NCBI RefSeq assembly: GCF_018390645.1
Contig: NZ_JAHBGC010000020.1
Coordinates: 124,001 to 188,000 of the forward strand
Origin: Ancylobacter dichloromethanicus
GTDB lineage: Bacteria > Pseudomonadota > Alphaproteobacteria > Rhizobiales > Xanthobacteraceae
Direction: 5' to 3'
Length of the DNA: 64,000 nt
In this document: piece after piece, positions 47,943 through 60,655 of the stretch
Position numbering within the stretch: position 1 is the first letter of the stretch
How the letters are laid out: the number at the start of each line of letters is the position of its first letter
Notes under the pieces: model-generated
What the model was told of the DNA's origin: nothing
Databases searched by the model: none
What the model saw: the letters and a program-made list of their open reading frames with translations, nothing else
Position numbers and translations under genes: made by a program

Positions 47943-47946
<4 letters not shown>
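47569..47946 (+). CDS. DUF559 endonuclease-domain protein (PD-(D/E)XK, Vsr-like), repeat-flanked
   Basis: DUF559 is a predicted PD-(D/E)XK nuclease fold related to the Vsr mismatch endonuclease. The 125-residue protein shows [32 protein letters not shown], then [22 protein letters not shown] with candidate catalytic D48, E59 and D61 and conserved Q64/H65, and [27 protein letters not shown]. Residues about 111-123 ([13 protein letters not shown]) are encoded by the 3' copy of the palindromic repeat. Its stop overlaps the metH start as ATGA. It has no visible methyltransferase or toxin partner; its biochemical role is unproven. Confidence 0.85.
47901..47936. repeat. Palindromic repeat copy ending the DUF559 gene and serving as metH ribosome-binding site
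   Basis: The 36-nt segment is nearly identical to 47456-47491, differing in the loop and at its 3' edge (arms CCCTCTCCCC and GGGGAGAGGG). It lies inside the DUF559 reading frame. Its GGGGAGAGGGG tail sits 7 nt before the metH ATG at 47943. Confidence 0.8.
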
Positions 47947-51692
<3,746 letters not shown>

Positions 51693-51697
51693 CGGCG

Positions 51698-52507
51698 ATG
51701 AGCGCGCTCGACGGCGACACGCGACGGGTGCTGCTCTGGGCGCTGTTGGCGTTTCTGGTCTGGGCAGCGGCGGCCTATGTGATGCTGCCCCGGCTGTGGC
51801 GGCATCACGAGCACCAGCCCGGCATCAAGCACATGCCGATGGTGACGCAGACGAAGCAGGGCATTCCCGGCGACCCGATCAATGTCGGGCTGGTCGGCAG
51901 CCAGGACGACGTCCTCCAGGCGATGAACGCCGCCGGCTGGATGCCGGCCGACCCGGTCACGCTGAAATCCAGCCTCGCCATCGTCGGCTCGGTGCTGCTG
52001 CGCCGGCCCGACCCGCAGGCGCCGGTGAGCCCGCTCTATTATGAGGGCCGCGTCGAGGACCTCGCCTTCGAGAAGGAGGTCGGCCGCAGCGCCGACAGGC
52101 GCGATCATGTGCGGTTCTGGAAGGTGCTCGACATGGGCAAGGATGGCGGGCCGGTGTGGCTGGGCTCGGCCACCTATGACCGTGGCGTCGGCCTCAGCCA
52201 CTATACCGGCGCCGTGACCCATCACATCGGGCCCGATGTCGACCAGGTGCGCGGCCTGCTGGTCGATGACCTCAAGGGCGCCGGCATGGTGCGCACGATC
52301 TATCAGGTGACCGGCCTCGGCCCGACCCTGTTCGGCCGCAATGGCGGCGGCGACCGCTACTACACCGATGGCGAGGTCTGGTTCGCCAAGCTGACCAGCG
52401 ACGGCGCCAGGAACCCGAACCCGCCGACGATCATCGCGCCGCCGCCGGCGGTGGGGATGAAGGACGCGGTGTGGAGCGCGGCCGCCTCGCTGCTCGGGGT
52501 GGACTGA
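51698..52507 (+). CDS. LssY C-terminal domain protein
   Basis: The 269-residue protein has an N-terminal membrane anchor (VLLWALLAFLVWAAAAYVMLPRLW) and an LssY_C domain: GDPINVGLVGSQDDVLQAMNAAGWMPADPVTLKSSLAIVGSVLLRRPDPQAPVSPLYYEGRVEDLAFEKEVG, then RRDHVRFWKV and HHIGPDVDQVRGLLVDDL. The domain is named from Legionella LssY of type I secretion loci; its role is unknown. ATG 51698 starts 5 nt after the metH stop. It ends at a shared terminator with the convergent outer-membrane barrel gene. Confidence 0.85.
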   Translation: MSALDGDTRRVLLWALLAFLVWAAAAYVMLPRLWRHHEHQPGIKHMPMVTQTKQGIPGDPINVGLVGSQDDVLQAMNAAGWMPADPVTLKSSLAIVGSVLLRRPDPQAPVSPLYYEGRVEDLAFEKEVGRSADRRDHVRFWKVLDMGKDGGPVWLGSATYDRGVGLSHYTGAVTHHIGPDVDQVRGLLVDDLKGAGMVRTIYQVTGLGPTLFGRNGGGDRYYTDGEVWFAKLTSDGARNPNPPTIIAPPPAVGMKDAVWSAAASLLGVD

Positions 52508-52537
52508 GGCGGCGGCGCCGGGCTGGCGTCGAACGCA

Positions 52538-52567
52538 AAAGCCCCGGGCGCGGGCGCCCGGGGCTTT
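52538..52567. terminator. Bidirectional terminator between the LssY_C and outer-membrane barrel genes
   Basis: A near-perfect stem AAAGCCCCGGGCGC/CGCCCGGGGCTTT with a short GG-rich loop sits between the convergent stop codons, with an A-run on its left and T-run on its right. Confidence 0.88.
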
Positions 52568-52593
52568 CCTCGAAATCGCAGAGGCCGCGGCGA

Positions 52594-53364
52594 TCAGAAC
52601 TTGTAGTTCACGCCGGCCTTGAGGGTCTGCATGGTCATGTCGATCTTGGTGTTGGCGGCGCCATCCCAGTTGATGTCGCCGAGATCGGCATAGAGATACT
52701 CGGCCTTGACGGTCCAGTTGTCGGTCACGGCGTATTCGACGCCGCCGCCGATCGTCCAGCCCCACAGCGTCTCGCTGCGCGAGGCGGTGCCGGACAGGCC
52801 GGGAATGTAGGCGCCGTCGACATAGGAGGTCCAGTTCTCGTCGACCTTCACATTGGCCCAGGCGAGACCGCCGGTGAAATAGGGCAGGAAGCGGTCCATG
52901 GCGTAGCCGACGCGGCCGCGCACGGTGCCGAAGGCTTCGATCTTGGAGGTGATCGAGCCGAAATCCTGGAAGGTGGGGTCGCCGCCATCGGCGGCGGTGT
53001 AGCTCAGCTTGTCTTCCAGCGCGCCGAAGTTGAAGTCGGCTTCAATGCCGAGAACGACGTTGTTCTCGAGCTGGTAATTGTAGCCGATCTGCACGCCGCC
53101 GGACCAGCCGGACGGGTCGGAGCCACCGCTCAATGCCGCCGAATCCCAGCCGCCATAGTAATAGGCGAGGTAGTTGCCCCAGGGGGCCGAACCGTCGCCC
53201 CAGCCATAGCCGACATTGCCGCCGAGATAGACGCCGGTCCAGGTGAAGACCGGTACATAGGCGATGGGAGCCGCCTTGACCGGGTAAGCCATATCGGCCG
53301 CGAAGGCGGGAACGGCAAGCGCCGCGCCGGCAAGGCCGCCGAGAAGAAGAGATTTGATACGCAT
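52594..53364 (-). CDS. Outer membrane beta-barrel protein (Omp25/31-like)
   Basis: The 256-residue protein has a signal peptide (LLLGGLAGAALAVPAFAADMAYPVKA) and alternating hydrophobic/aromatic strands: FTWTGVYLGGNVGYGWGDGS, GWSGGVQIGYNYQLENNVVLGIEADFNFG, TVRGRVGYAMDRFLPYFTGGLAWANVKV, LWGWTIGGGVEYAVTDNWTVKAEYLYADLGD. It ends in VNYKF, a C-terminal aromatic suitable for BAM recognition. This matches the Rhizobiales Omp25/31 eight-stranded porin-like family, which link the envelope together. It stands alone, followed by a strong terminator. Confidence 0.92.
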   Translation of the reverse strand: MRIKSLLLGGLAGAALAVPAFAADMAYPVKAAPIAYVPVFTWTGVYLGGNVGYGWGDGSAPWGNYLAYYYGGWDSAALSGGSDPSGWSGGVQIGYNYQLENNVVLGIEADFNFGALEDKLSYTAADGGDPTFQDFGSITSKIEAFGTVRGRVGYAMDRFLPYFTGGLAWANVKVDENWTSYVDGAYIPGLSGTASRSETLWGWTIGGGVEYAVTDNWTVKAEYLYADLGDINWDGAANTKIDMTMQTLKAGVNYKF

Positions 53365-53479
53365 GGGTACGCCCCCCGAGGAAATTGAGAGGCCCCCACA
53401 TTAACGCCCTGTGCTTAACAAACCCTCACGCCGGGGCAACCGCCATGCGAATTGTCGCCCCGCCACAGGCGGTTGCCGG

Positions 53480-54748
53480 TCAGGCGGCGGTGATCGCCCG
53501 CTCCAGGAACCGCCCGACCTGCATCAGTTCCCGGTCGCGCCCGAAGCGGCCGAGAAGCTGGACGCCGATCGGCAGGCCGGTGGCGCCGGTGAGGCCGGTG
53601 ACGTTGAGGCACGGGCCGCCGGTCAGCGTCCACAGCCGGTTGAAGGCCGGCGAGCCGGTCGTGGCGAAGCCTTCCGGCGCCTCGCCGGCGACCGAGAAGG
53701 TCAGCAGCGCATCATATTCGGCGAACAGGTCGGCGAGCGCGTGGCGGGCGCGGCGGGCGGTGCGCCGCGCGGCGTCGTACCGCTCGGGGGTGATGGCGGC
53801 GGCGCCCTCGAGATAGGTCGCCAGCGTCGGGGAGAGCGCGTCGCGGTGGCGGTCCCACTCGTCGGCGAAGGCCAGGCTGGCCTCATAGCCCTGCACCGCG
53901 ACCGTCGCCTCGTCGGCGGCCTCGATCGCGTCGGGCAGATCCAGCGCGGTGACGCGGGCCCCGGCCTTGCCGGCGGCGGCCGCCGCCGCGTCGAGCGCGG
54001 CATGGGCGTCGGCGGCGGCGAGATGGGCGCGCGCGGTCTTCACCACGGCGATGCGCGGGGCGGGGTGGTCCTCGTCGAGCGAGAAGTCGCGGCCGGTCAG
54101 CGCGCCGGCGGCGAAGGCGACGTCCGCGACATGGGCGCCGAACAGGCCGATCGTGTCGAGCGACCAGGCGAACGGCTTCAGCCCCAGCACCGGCAGCAGC
54201 TTGAAGGAGGGCTTGTAGCCGGTCACGCCGCAGAACGAGGCGGGGCGGATGATCGACCCGCCGGTCTGGGTGCCCAGCGTGATCGGCAGCATGCCGGCGG
54301 CCACCGCCGCGGCGGAGCCGGCGGAGGAGCCGCCCGGCGAGTGGGTGAGCCGGCGCGGGTTGCGGGTCACGCTCGGCTGCATGAAGGCGAATTCGGTGGT
54401 CACCAGCTTGCCGGCGATGAGCCCGCCGGCGCGCGCCGCCATGCGCACGATGGCGGCGTCGGTGGTCGGCCGGTGGCCGGCAAAGAGCTTTGAGCCACGC
54501 TCGGTCGGGAAGTCGACCGTATCGAGAATGTCCTTCACGCCGACCGGCAGGCCGGCCAGCGGCGTCGCGGCCAGCTCCGGCGCGCCGGCGGCCGCGACCA
54601 GCGCCGGCAGATCGAGGCTGGCAAAGGCCCGCACCTCGTCCTCCCGGGCGCGGATCGCCTCGGCGCAGCGTTCGGCGACATCGACCGGGGAGAGGCGTCC
54701 GGCATGGACGGCCTGGGCGAGGGCGGCGGCGGAGAGCATCTCTGTCAT
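53480..54748 (-). CDS. Amidase signature family protein
   Basis: The 422-residue protein has the amidase signature Ser-cisSer-Lys triad: Lys in GLPVGVKDILDTVDFPTERGS, and the glycine/serine loop RLTHSPGGSSAGSAAAVAAGMLPITLGTQTGGSIIRPASFCGVTGYKPSF with both serines. Members hydrolyse amides, including amino-acid amides and aryl amides, in the cytoplasm; without gatB/gatC nearby it is not the tRNA amidotransferase GatA. ATG 54748 is chosen; sequence upstream in frame is arginine-rich and unlike protein. Substrate unknown. Confidence 0.9.
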   Translation of the reverse strand: MTEMLSAAALAQAVHAGRLSPVDVAERCAEAIRAREDEVRAFASLDLPALVAAAGAPELAATPLAGLPVGVKDILDTVDFPTERGSKLFAGHRPTTDAAIVRMAARAGGLIAGKLVTTEFAFMQPSVTRNPRRLTHSPGGSSAGSAAAVAAGMLPITLGTQTGGSIIRPASFCGVTGYKPSFKLLPVLGLKPFAWSLDTIGLFGAHVADVAFAAGALTGRDFSLDEDHPAPRIAVVKTARAHLAAADAHAALDAAAAAAGKAGARVTALDLPDAIEAADEATVAVQGYEASLAFADEWDRHRDALSPTLATYLEGAAAITPERYDAARRTARRARHALADLFAEYDALLTFSVAGEAPEGFATTGSPAFNRLWTLTGGPCLNVTGLTGATGLPIGVQLLGRFGRDRELMQVGRFLERAITAA

Positions 54749-54953
54749 GGGTTCAAGCCTCTCGCATGCGCCACGGCGGCGGGCAAGAGCCCGACGTCGT
54801 CGGCGACAGGCTTTTGCGCCCCGCCGGCGGTCGGTGGCCCCGCGAACGACCCCGCGAACCGTGCGCAACCGACAAGGGGCGGGGCATCGGAAAGAATCTG
54901 GCATGCCGTATGCAGCAAATTCGGCCCGTCGATGTTTTGAGGGATTTGCGCCG

Positions 54954-55196
54954 ATGCCGATCGTTCTCAACTGTTCCGCCGACCTCGCCCGCAGGCTGAT
55001 GACGTCGCCGCGTCCCAGCTACTGGGGCAATCTCCACGCCATTCTCGTCAAGGCGCACGACCCCTCCGCCGGGGTCTATCACTGGCCGCGCGTGGCCGAG
55101 ACCGACGAGATGAAGGGCATGGGAGCGCAGCCGACCGCGAGCCCGAACCCGGGCAGCCTCGATCCCGGCAGCCGGAAGATGGGAGACGGGCAATGA
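54954..55196 (+). CDS. Hypothetical 80-residue protein
   Basis: I recognise no family. The product begins PIVLNCSADLARRLMTSPRPSYWGNLHAILVKAHDP and has a Gly/Ser/Pro-rich tail. Neither signal peptide nor membrane helix is clear. GAGGGA lies about 9 nt before ATG 54954. Its stop overlaps the ATG of the next small gene (ATGA), which supports both being translated. It is divergent from the amidase with about 205 nt between starts. Confidence 0.55.
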   Translation: MPIVLNCSADLARRLMTSPRPSYWGNLHAILVKAHDPSAGVYHWPRVAETDEMKGMGAQPTASPNPGSLDPGSRKMGDGQ

Positions 55197-55381
55197 GCCA
55201 TCTCGTCCTTACCATCTGCCTGCTCGCCAATCCGGGCGCCTGCCGCGAGGAGCGCGTCGCGACGGAGGCCCGCGCGGCGCTGCCGCTGGAATGCACCGCC
55301 GCCATGACCGAATGGGCCACCCGGCACCCAGCCTGGAGGGTGGTGAAATGGCGCTGCGGGCTGGTCGAGCGCGACATCTGA
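55193..55381 (+). CDS. Hypothetical 62-residue cysteine-containing protein
   Basis: The 62-residue product starts with a short hydrophobic segment (SHLVLTICLLANPGACREE) and contains four cysteines (ICLL, ACRE, ECTA, WRCG), with tryptophans in the second half (MTEWATRHPAWRVVKWRC). I have the impression of similar small proteins in Xanthobacteraceae but name no family. It overlaps the previous ORF by 4 nt. It may be exported with two disulfides, or cytoplasmic metal-binding; neither is shown. Confidence 0.6.
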   Translation: MSHLVLTICLLANPGACREERVATEARAALPLECTAAMTEWATRHPAWRVVKWRCGLVERDI

Positions 55382-55555
55382 GGCGGCGAACCGGCGAAGG
55401 CTTTCGGTCGCTGTCCGCCCGTGGGCACGGGCACACGGCCGGGCGGGTGTCGACCCATCGCTTGCGCTTATGCGACCCGTGCGCAATTTTCGTTTGAGCG
55501 CTTGCGTTTAGGGCGCTAAGCGCGGATCGTCTGCAAACGGTCGGGGCGCGCACGC

Positions 55556-56404
55556 ATGAATATTCTGTCGATCCAGTCCTGGGTTGCCTATGGGCATGTG
55601 GGCAATGCGTCCGCCATGTTCCCCATGCAGCGCCTCGGGCACGAGGTGTGGGGCCTCCACACCGTCCAGTTCTCCAACCACACCGGCTACGGCGCGTGGC
55701 GCGGCGAGGTGTTCGGCGCCGAGCTGATCCGCGAACTGGTCGGCGGGCTGGAGGACCGCAACGTGCTGCCGCGCTGCGACGGCGTGCTGTCGGGCTATAT
55801 GGGCACGGCCGAGATCGGCGACGCCATCCTCGACACGGTGGGGCGGGTGAAGGCGGCCAATGCCGAGGCGCATTACTGCTGCGACCCCGTCATCGGCGAT
55901 GTCGGGCGCGGCGTGTTCGTGCGGCCGGGCATTCCCGAGTTCATGCGCGACCGTGCCGTGCCGGCGGCCGACCTGATCACGCCGAACCAGTTCGAGCTGG
56001 ACTATCTCTCCGGCCGCTCCTCCACGACGCTCGGCGAGGCGGCGGCGGCCTGCGACGCGGTGCACGCCAGCGGCCCGCGCGTCATCATGGTCACCAGCCT
56101 GCACACCGAGGACACGCCGGCGGATGCCATCGACCTGATGGCGTCCGGGCCGGACGGACGGTTCCGGGTGCGCACGCCCAAGCTCGACATATCGGCGAAC
56201 GGCGCCGGCGACGCCATCGCGGCGCTGTTCTTCGTGCACTGGAAGGCGACGCACTCCACCGCCGAGGCGCTCGCCAAGGCCGCTTCCTCGGCCTATGGGC
56301 TGCTCGCCCGCACGGCGGCGGCCGGCTCGCGCGAGATCCTGACCGTCGCCGCCCAGGATGAATTCGTCACCCCCTCCCGTCTCTTCACGCCGGAGAAGAT
56401 CTGA
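55556..56404 (+). CDS. pdxY: Pyridoxal kinase
   Basis: PdxY phosphorylates pyridoxal with ATP in the vitamin B6 salvage path. The 282-residue ribokinase-fold protein has [79 protein letters not shown] and the catalytic anion-hole motif [15 protein letters not shown]. Its product serves the PLP enzyme AspC at the other end of the window, though no direct link exists. The upstream region 55382-55555 holds short GC-rich inverted repeats with no clear operator. Confidence 0.94.
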   Translation: MNILSIQSWVAYGHVGNASAMFPMQRLGHEVWGLHTVQFSNHTGYGAWRGEVFGAELIRELVGGLEDRNVLPRCDGVLSGYMGTAEIGDAILDTVGRVKAANAEAHYCCDPVIGDVGRGVFVRPGIPEFMRDRAVPAADLITPNQFELDYLSGRSSTTLGEAAAACDAVHASGPRVIMVTSLHTEDTPADAIDLMASGPDGRFRVRTPKLDISANGAGDAIAALFFVHWKATHSTAEALAKAASSAYGLLARTAAAGSREILTVAAQDEFVTPSRLFTPEKI

Positions 56405-56409
56405 CCGCC

Positions 56410-57306
56410 ATGGCCCGCCGCTTCGTTGTGCTCGACGTCTTCACCGACCGGACGCTGTCCGGCAATCCGCTGGCCGTCGTGCTCGACACCGAGGGGCTCG
56501 ACGGCAACCACATGCAGGCCATCACCCGCGAGTTCAACCTGTCGGAGACGGTGTTCGTGGTGAAGCCGCAGGAGGCGGAGAACCGCGCGCGGCTGCGCAT
56601 CTTCACCCCCAACCACGAACTGCCCTTCGCCGGGCACCCCACCGTGGGGGCGGCGGTGCTGCTGGCGCTGCGCGACGGGGTGACCACCTCGGCCGATTTC
56701 GTGCTGGAGGAGAATGTCGGCCCGGTGGCCTGCCATGTGGCGGTGCGGGGCGAGCATTCCGGCAGCGCCACCTTCACCGTGCCACGCGTCCCCGAGATCG
56801 TCGACGCCGCGCCGATGAGCCGGGAAGACTGCGCCCAGGCGCTCGGCCTCGACACGTCGGATATCGGCTTCGACGGCTATGGGCCGGCGGTCGCCTCGGC
56901 CGGCGTGCCCTTCGTCTGCGTGCCGCTGGCCTCGCGCTCGGCGCTGGCGCGCATCAGCCCCAGCGCGGCGCGGCTGATCTCGACCTTCGGCGGCGGCGCC
57001 GATTCGGTCTATGTGTTCTGCCGCGACGAGGATGGCGAGGGCGATTTCCGCGCCCGCATGTTTGCCGCCAATATGGGCATTGACGAGGATCCGGCGACCG
57101 GCTCGGCGGCCGCCTCGCTGGCGGCGGTGCTGCACGCCGGCGAGCAGCCGGGCGAGGGCTTCCATGCCTTCGACATCCTGCAGGGGGTGGAGATGGGGCG
57201 GCCCAGCCTGGTGCGGCTCGGGCTCCAGGTCGAGGGCGGCGCGCTCACCGCCGTCACCATCGGCGGCGGCGCGGTCATCGTCTCGGAAGGCGTGCTGCAT
57301 GTGTGA
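56410..57306 (+). CDS. PhzF family isomerase/phenazine biosynthesis-like protein
   Basis: The 298-residue protein has the PhzF/YddE double hotdog-like fold: FVVLDVFTDRTLSGNPLAVVLDTEGLDGNHMQAITREFNLSETVFV (with the catalytic Glu in LSETVF), LPFAGHPTVGAAVLL and the late DPATGSAAASLAAVL. PhzF itself isomerises a phenazine precursor; most family members have unknown substrates and no phenazine genes are here. It starts 5 nt after pdxY and likely shares its transcript. Confidence 0.92.
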   Translation: MARRFVVLDVFTDRTLSGNPLAVVLDTEGLDGNHMQAITREFNLSETVFVVKPQEAENRARLRIFTPNHELPFAGHPTVGAAVLLALRDGVTTSADFVLEENVGPVACHVAVRGEHSGSATFTVPRVPEIVDAAPMSREDCAQALGLDTSDIGFDGYGPAVASAGVPFVCVPLASRSALARISPSAARLISTFGGGADSVYVFCRDEDGEGDFRARMFAANMGIDEDPATGSAAASLAAVLHAGEQPGEGFHAFDILQGVEMGRPSLVRLGLQVEGGALTAVTIGGGAVIVSEGVLHV

Positions 57307-57321
57307 GCGGCAGGCGGGCGG

Positions 57322-58068
57322 GTGATGCCCGCGCCGGCGGACGAGCTGCGGCTTACCGCGCTCGACCGGGTGGAGGCGCGCCTGGCGCCCGCCCCCGCAA
57401 CATTCTCCGACGCCGAGCGGGCGGCGATCGACGCCCATTTCGCCGCGCGGCAGGCGGCCAATCCGGCGCTGTGGAACGGGCGCGTGCTGCTGCTCGCCGG
57501 CCACCGTTTCGAAGGGCGGACCCTCACCGCTCGTTATGCCGAGAGCGACTATGCCTCGCTGCTCTGGCTGCTGGCGCGCGACGGCGCCCATCCGCGACTG
57601 CGCGCCTCCTTCGCCATGGGCGCGCTGCGCGGGGCCGATGGCGGCTTCGTCATGATCCGCATGGCCGGCTGGACCGCCAATGCCGGGCGCGTCTATTTCG
57701 CCGCCGGCACCCCCGATCTCACCGATGTCACCACCGAGGGGCAGGTCGACCTCGAAGGCAGCGTGCTGCGCGAGATCGAGGAGGAGACCGGCCTCGTGGC
57801 CGCCGACCTCACGCTGGCGTCCGGCTGGACCGCGATCCATGACCGGCGCCGGGTGGCGCTGCTGCGCCAGATCCGCGCGCGGGAGGACGCGGCGGCGCTT
57901 GCCGCGCGCATCCGCCGCTTCGCCGCCGGCGAGGCCCGTCCGGAGATCGACGAGGTGCTGGTGGTGCGCGGCCCGCAGGACCTCCACGCGGCGATGCCGC
58001 CAACGGTGCGGCTCTTTCTCGCCCATGCGTGGCAACAGGGCTGGGGACCGGCCACCCGGGGGCCGTGA
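57322..58068 (+). CDS. NUDIX hydrolase, partly degenerate Nudix box
   Basis: The 248-residue protein has an N-terminal segment (LTALDRVEARLAPAPATFSDAERAAIDAHFAARQAANPALWNGRVLLLAG) and a Nudix fold with the core LREIEEETGLVAADLTL. The first conserved Glu of the box (8 residues before the R) is replaced by Val, so the box is not fully canonical. A C-terminal region ends LFLAHAWQQGWGP. The substrate would be a nucleoside diphosphate derivative. It follows the PhzF gene by 15 nt, probably in one operon with pdxY. Confidence 0.85.
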   Translation: MMPAPADELRLTALDRVEARLAPAPATFSDAERAAIDAHFAARQAANPALWNGRVLLLAGHRFEGRTLTARYAESDYASLLWLLARDGAHPRLRASFAMGALRGADGGFVMIRMAGWTANAGRVYFAAGTPDLTDVTTEGQVDLEGSVLREIEEETGLVAADLTLASGWTAIHDRRRVALLRQIRAREDAAALAARIRRFAAGEARPEIDEVLVVRGPQDLHAAMPPTVRLFLAHAWQQGWGPATRGP

Positions 58069-58132
58069 CGTCCCGACCAGACCGCTCGAAAATGCCGCGG
58101 GCTCGCTCGGTCCGGGCGAAGGCGGCGCCCGG

Positions 58133-58342
58133 ATGGGGAGGCCGTCGATCGGGCCGATCCTCGCCCGGCAGACCGGCCTCACCCTGCTGGCCTTCGCCCG
58201 CGTCGGGCGGCTCGCCTTCGTGCCCGGCCGGCCCTTCCTCGGGCTGCCCTATATTTTCTCGATTGCCGCGCTAGTGCTGGCAGCCCGCCGCGCGGACGAT
58301 CCGCGCGCGCTGATGAAGCCCTGCTTCGAGGGCCAAAGGTGA
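58133..58342 (+). CDS. Possible small membrane-associated protein, 69 residues
   Basis: An ORF starting at ATG 58133 encodes GRPSIGPILARQTGLTLLAF at the start and a second hydrophobic segment PYIFSIAALVLAARRADDP, with a basic C-terminus. GAAGG lies about 9 nt upstream. I know no family, and the codon signal is not strong. It lies between the NUDIX gene and codA on the same strand. Confidence 0.35.
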   Translation: MGRPSIGPILARQTGLTLLAFARVGRLAFVPGRPFLGLPYIFSIAALVLAARRADDPRALMKPCFEGQR

Positions 58343-58355
58343 GACTGGAGCCGCG

Positions 58356-59645
58356 ATGAGTGTCGACCTGCTGGTGAAGAATGCGCGCCTGCCCGACGGG
58401 CGGACGGGAATCGACATCGCCTGCGAAGGCGGCCGCATCCTTGGCGTCGAGCCGGGCATCGACATGGAGGCCGGGCGCGTCATCGAGGCCGACGGCAAGC
58501 TGGTGGCGCCGCCCTTTGTCGACGCGCATTTCCACATGGACGCGACGCTCTCGCTCGGCCTGCCGCGGCTGAACGAATCCGGCACGCTGCTGGAGGGCAT
58601 CGCGCTGTGGGGCGAGCTGAAGCCGACGCTGACCCATGAGGCGGTGATCGAGCGGGCGCTCGCCTATTGCGACCTCGCGGTGAGCCAGGGGCTGCTCGCC
58701 ATCCGCTCCCATGTCGACATCTGCGACGACCGGCTGCTGGCGGTCGAGGCGCTGCTCGACGTGCGCGAGAAGGTGAAGGACTATATCGACCTGCAGCTCG
58801 TCGCCTTCCCGCAGGACGGCTATTACCGCTCCCCCAACGCGCAAGCGAACCTCATCCGCGCGCTCGACATGGGCGTCGACGTGGTCGGCGGTATCCCGCA
58901 TTTCGAGCGTAGCATGGCCGACGGGGCGGCTTCGCTCAAAGCCCTGTGCGAGATCGCCGCCGCCCGCGGCCTGCGCGTCGACATCCATTGCGACGAGAGC
59001 GACGACCCGCTCTCGCGCCATATCGAGACGCTGGCCTATGAGACCCGGCGGCTCGGCCTCAACGGCCGGGTGGCGGGCTCGCACCTCACCTCCATGCATT
59101 CGATGGACAATTACTACGTCTCCAAGCTGATCCCGCTGATCGCGGAAGCGGGCGTGCACGCCATCGCCAACCCGCTGATCAACATCACCCTGCAGGGTCG
59201 GCACGACACCTACCCCAAGCGGCGCGGCATGACCCGGGTGCCGGAACTGCGCGCGGCCGGGGTCAATGTCGCCTTCGGCCATGACTGCGTGATGGACCCC
59301 TGGTACCCGCTCGGCTCCGGCGACATGCTGGAGGTGGCTCATATGGCGCTGCATGTCGGCCAGATGACCGCGCGCGAGGCGATGGGCTGGTGCCTCGAGG
59401 CGATCACCACCAATCCGGCGGATATCATGGGGCTCGACGGCTATGGCCTGGCGCCGGGCTGCAACGCCGATTTCGTCGTGTTGCAGGCGGCCGATCCGGT
59501 CGAGGCGATAAGGCTCAAGGCCACCCGGCTGTTCGTGGTGCGGCGCGGGCGGGTGATCGCCGAGGGCGCCCCGCGCGTCTCGGTGCTGGACCTGCCGGGC
59601 CGGCCGGGTCTGGTCGACCCCTCCGCCTACGCGCCGGTGGCCTAG
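58356..59645 (+). CDS. codA: Cytosine deaminase-like amidohydrolase
   Basis: The 429-residue amidohydrolase resembles CodA: metal ligands HxH in VDAHFHMDATLSLG, HCDESDD with catalytic Glu context, SHLTSMHSM with a His, and FGHDCVMDPWYPLGSGDMLEVAHM with the metal Asp. PLINITLQGRHDTYPKRRGMTRVPEL is characteristic of the family. CodA deaminates cytosine to uracil with Fe or Zn in the cytoplasm; related enzymes act on other amino-azines, so specificity is probable, not certain. Its stop shares CTAG with the convergent metallo-hydrolase gene. No codB permease is adjacent. Confidence 0.85.
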   Translation: MSVDLLVKNARLPDGRTGIDIACEGGRILGVEPGIDMEAGRVIEADGKLVAPPFVDAHFHMDATLSLGLPRLNESGTLLEGIALWGELKPTLTHEAVIERALAYCDLAVSQGLLAIRSHVDICDDRLLAVEALLDVREKVKDYIDLQLVAFPQDGYYRSPNAQANLIRALDMGVDVVGGIPHFERSMADGAASLKALCEIAAARGLRVDIHCDESDDPLSRHIETLAYETRRLGLNGRVAGSHLTSMHSMDNYYVSKLIPLIAEAGVHAIANPLINITLQGRHDTYPKRRGMTRVPELRAAGVNVAFGHDCVMDPWYPLGSGDMLEVAHMALHVGQMTAREAMGWCLEAITTNPADIMGLDGYGLAPGCNADFVVLQAADPVEAIRLKATRLFVVRRGRVIAEGAPRVSVLDLPGRPGLVDPSAYAPVA

Positions 59646-60478
59646 CCGCCCGGCGGCAGCACGATCACTGTCGGTTTCCTCGGCAGGGTCTCGCGCGAGA
59701 GCACCAGTTCCGGGCTCTCGCGCCGCTCGATGGCGTAGTCGCGGCCGGCGAAGCGGGTGAGGAAGTTCTCCAGCGTGCTCTCGTTGAAATAGTGCATCGG
59801 GATCACGACCGGCGCCTCCAGCGATTTCAGCACCTCGATCATGCCGTCAATGTCCAGCGTGTAGCTGCCATCCACCGGCGCCAGCACCACGTCGAGCCGG
59901 CCCAGCGCGCCGATGTCGTCATGGGTCAGGGTGTGGTGCAGGTGGCCGAGATGGGCGATGCACAGGTCGGCGGCGCGAAACACGAAGATCGAGTTGCCGT
60001 TGCGGATGGTGTCGCCGCGCCAGTCGCGGATATTGGTCTGGAGGTTGCCGACCCAGAGGTCGTCGATGTCGAGGTCGTAATGCACCGGGTCGCGATCCTC
60101 GCGCCAGCCCTTGAGCACATGCTCGATGCCCGGATCGGGGTTCAGCGAGTAATGGGTCGAGTGCGCCCGGTTCATGGTGGCGACGCGCGGCACCATGGCG
60201 GGCCGGACATAGTCGTTATAGTCGGTGGCGACGGTGACGCCGCCGGCGGTTTCGATCAGGAAGGTCGAATGGCCGATATAGGTCAGCCCGACCTGGCGCG
60301 GCGCGACATAGGCGGCCGGGACCGTGCGGGGCGCGAGGCGCTGCAGGAACGGGTTGCCCGCCACCAGCTTCGGGCAGCGCTCGGCCTGGGCGAGGGCGGG
60401 CGTCGTGCCGGCCGATAGCGCGAGGCCGAAGAGGAGGGCGGACCAGAGGACGGCGATACGCGGCAGGGGGCACTGCAT
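59642..60478 (-). CDS. Exported metallo-beta-lactamase-fold hydrolase (UlaG-like)
   Basis: The 278-residue protein has a signal peptide (LWSALLFGLALSAGTTPALAQ) and a UlaG/AttM-like MBL fold, with VGLTYIGHSTFLIETAGGVTVATDYNDYVRPAMVPRVATMNRAHSTHYS. The classical HxHxDH is altered in this branch (GHSTFL, RAHSTH), with later HLGHLHH and PVVIPMHYFN supplying histidines. The substrate is unknown; the location is periplasmic. It is convergent with codA. Confidence 0.85.
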   Translation of the reverse strand: MQCPLPRIAVLWSALLFGLALSAGTTPALAQAERCPKLVAGNPFLQRLAPRTVPAAYVAPRQVGLTYIGHSTFLIETAGGVTVATDYNDYVRPAMVPRVATMNRAHSTHYSLNPDPGIEHVLKGWREDRDPVHYDLDIDDLWVGNLQTNIRDWRGDTIRNGNSIFVFRAADLCIAHLGHLHHTLTHDDIGALGRLDVVLAPVDGSYTLDIDGMIEVLKSLEAPVVIPMHYFNESTLENFLTRFAGRDYAIERRESPELVLSRETLPRKPTVIVLPPGG

Positions 60479-60655
60479 GGGCGAGGCTCCGGGCTGGCGT
60501 CCCGGCGATCATCGACGCTCCCTTGCGTCAGCGCGAGTAACAGTTTCGTGGCGAGAGGCGGTGTCGCCCGCGTCGACCCGGACGGCCTGCATGCCAATAC
60601 CGCCATCATCCCCGGGCCGAGCCGGCCGCGACGGCCTTCCTGGCGGAAACCCCGT

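Noticed and set aside
53480-54748. GatA subunit of the tRNA amidotransferase
   Set aside because: No gatB or gatC nearby, shorter than typical GatA, and amidase-signature enzymes of other specificity fit equally well.
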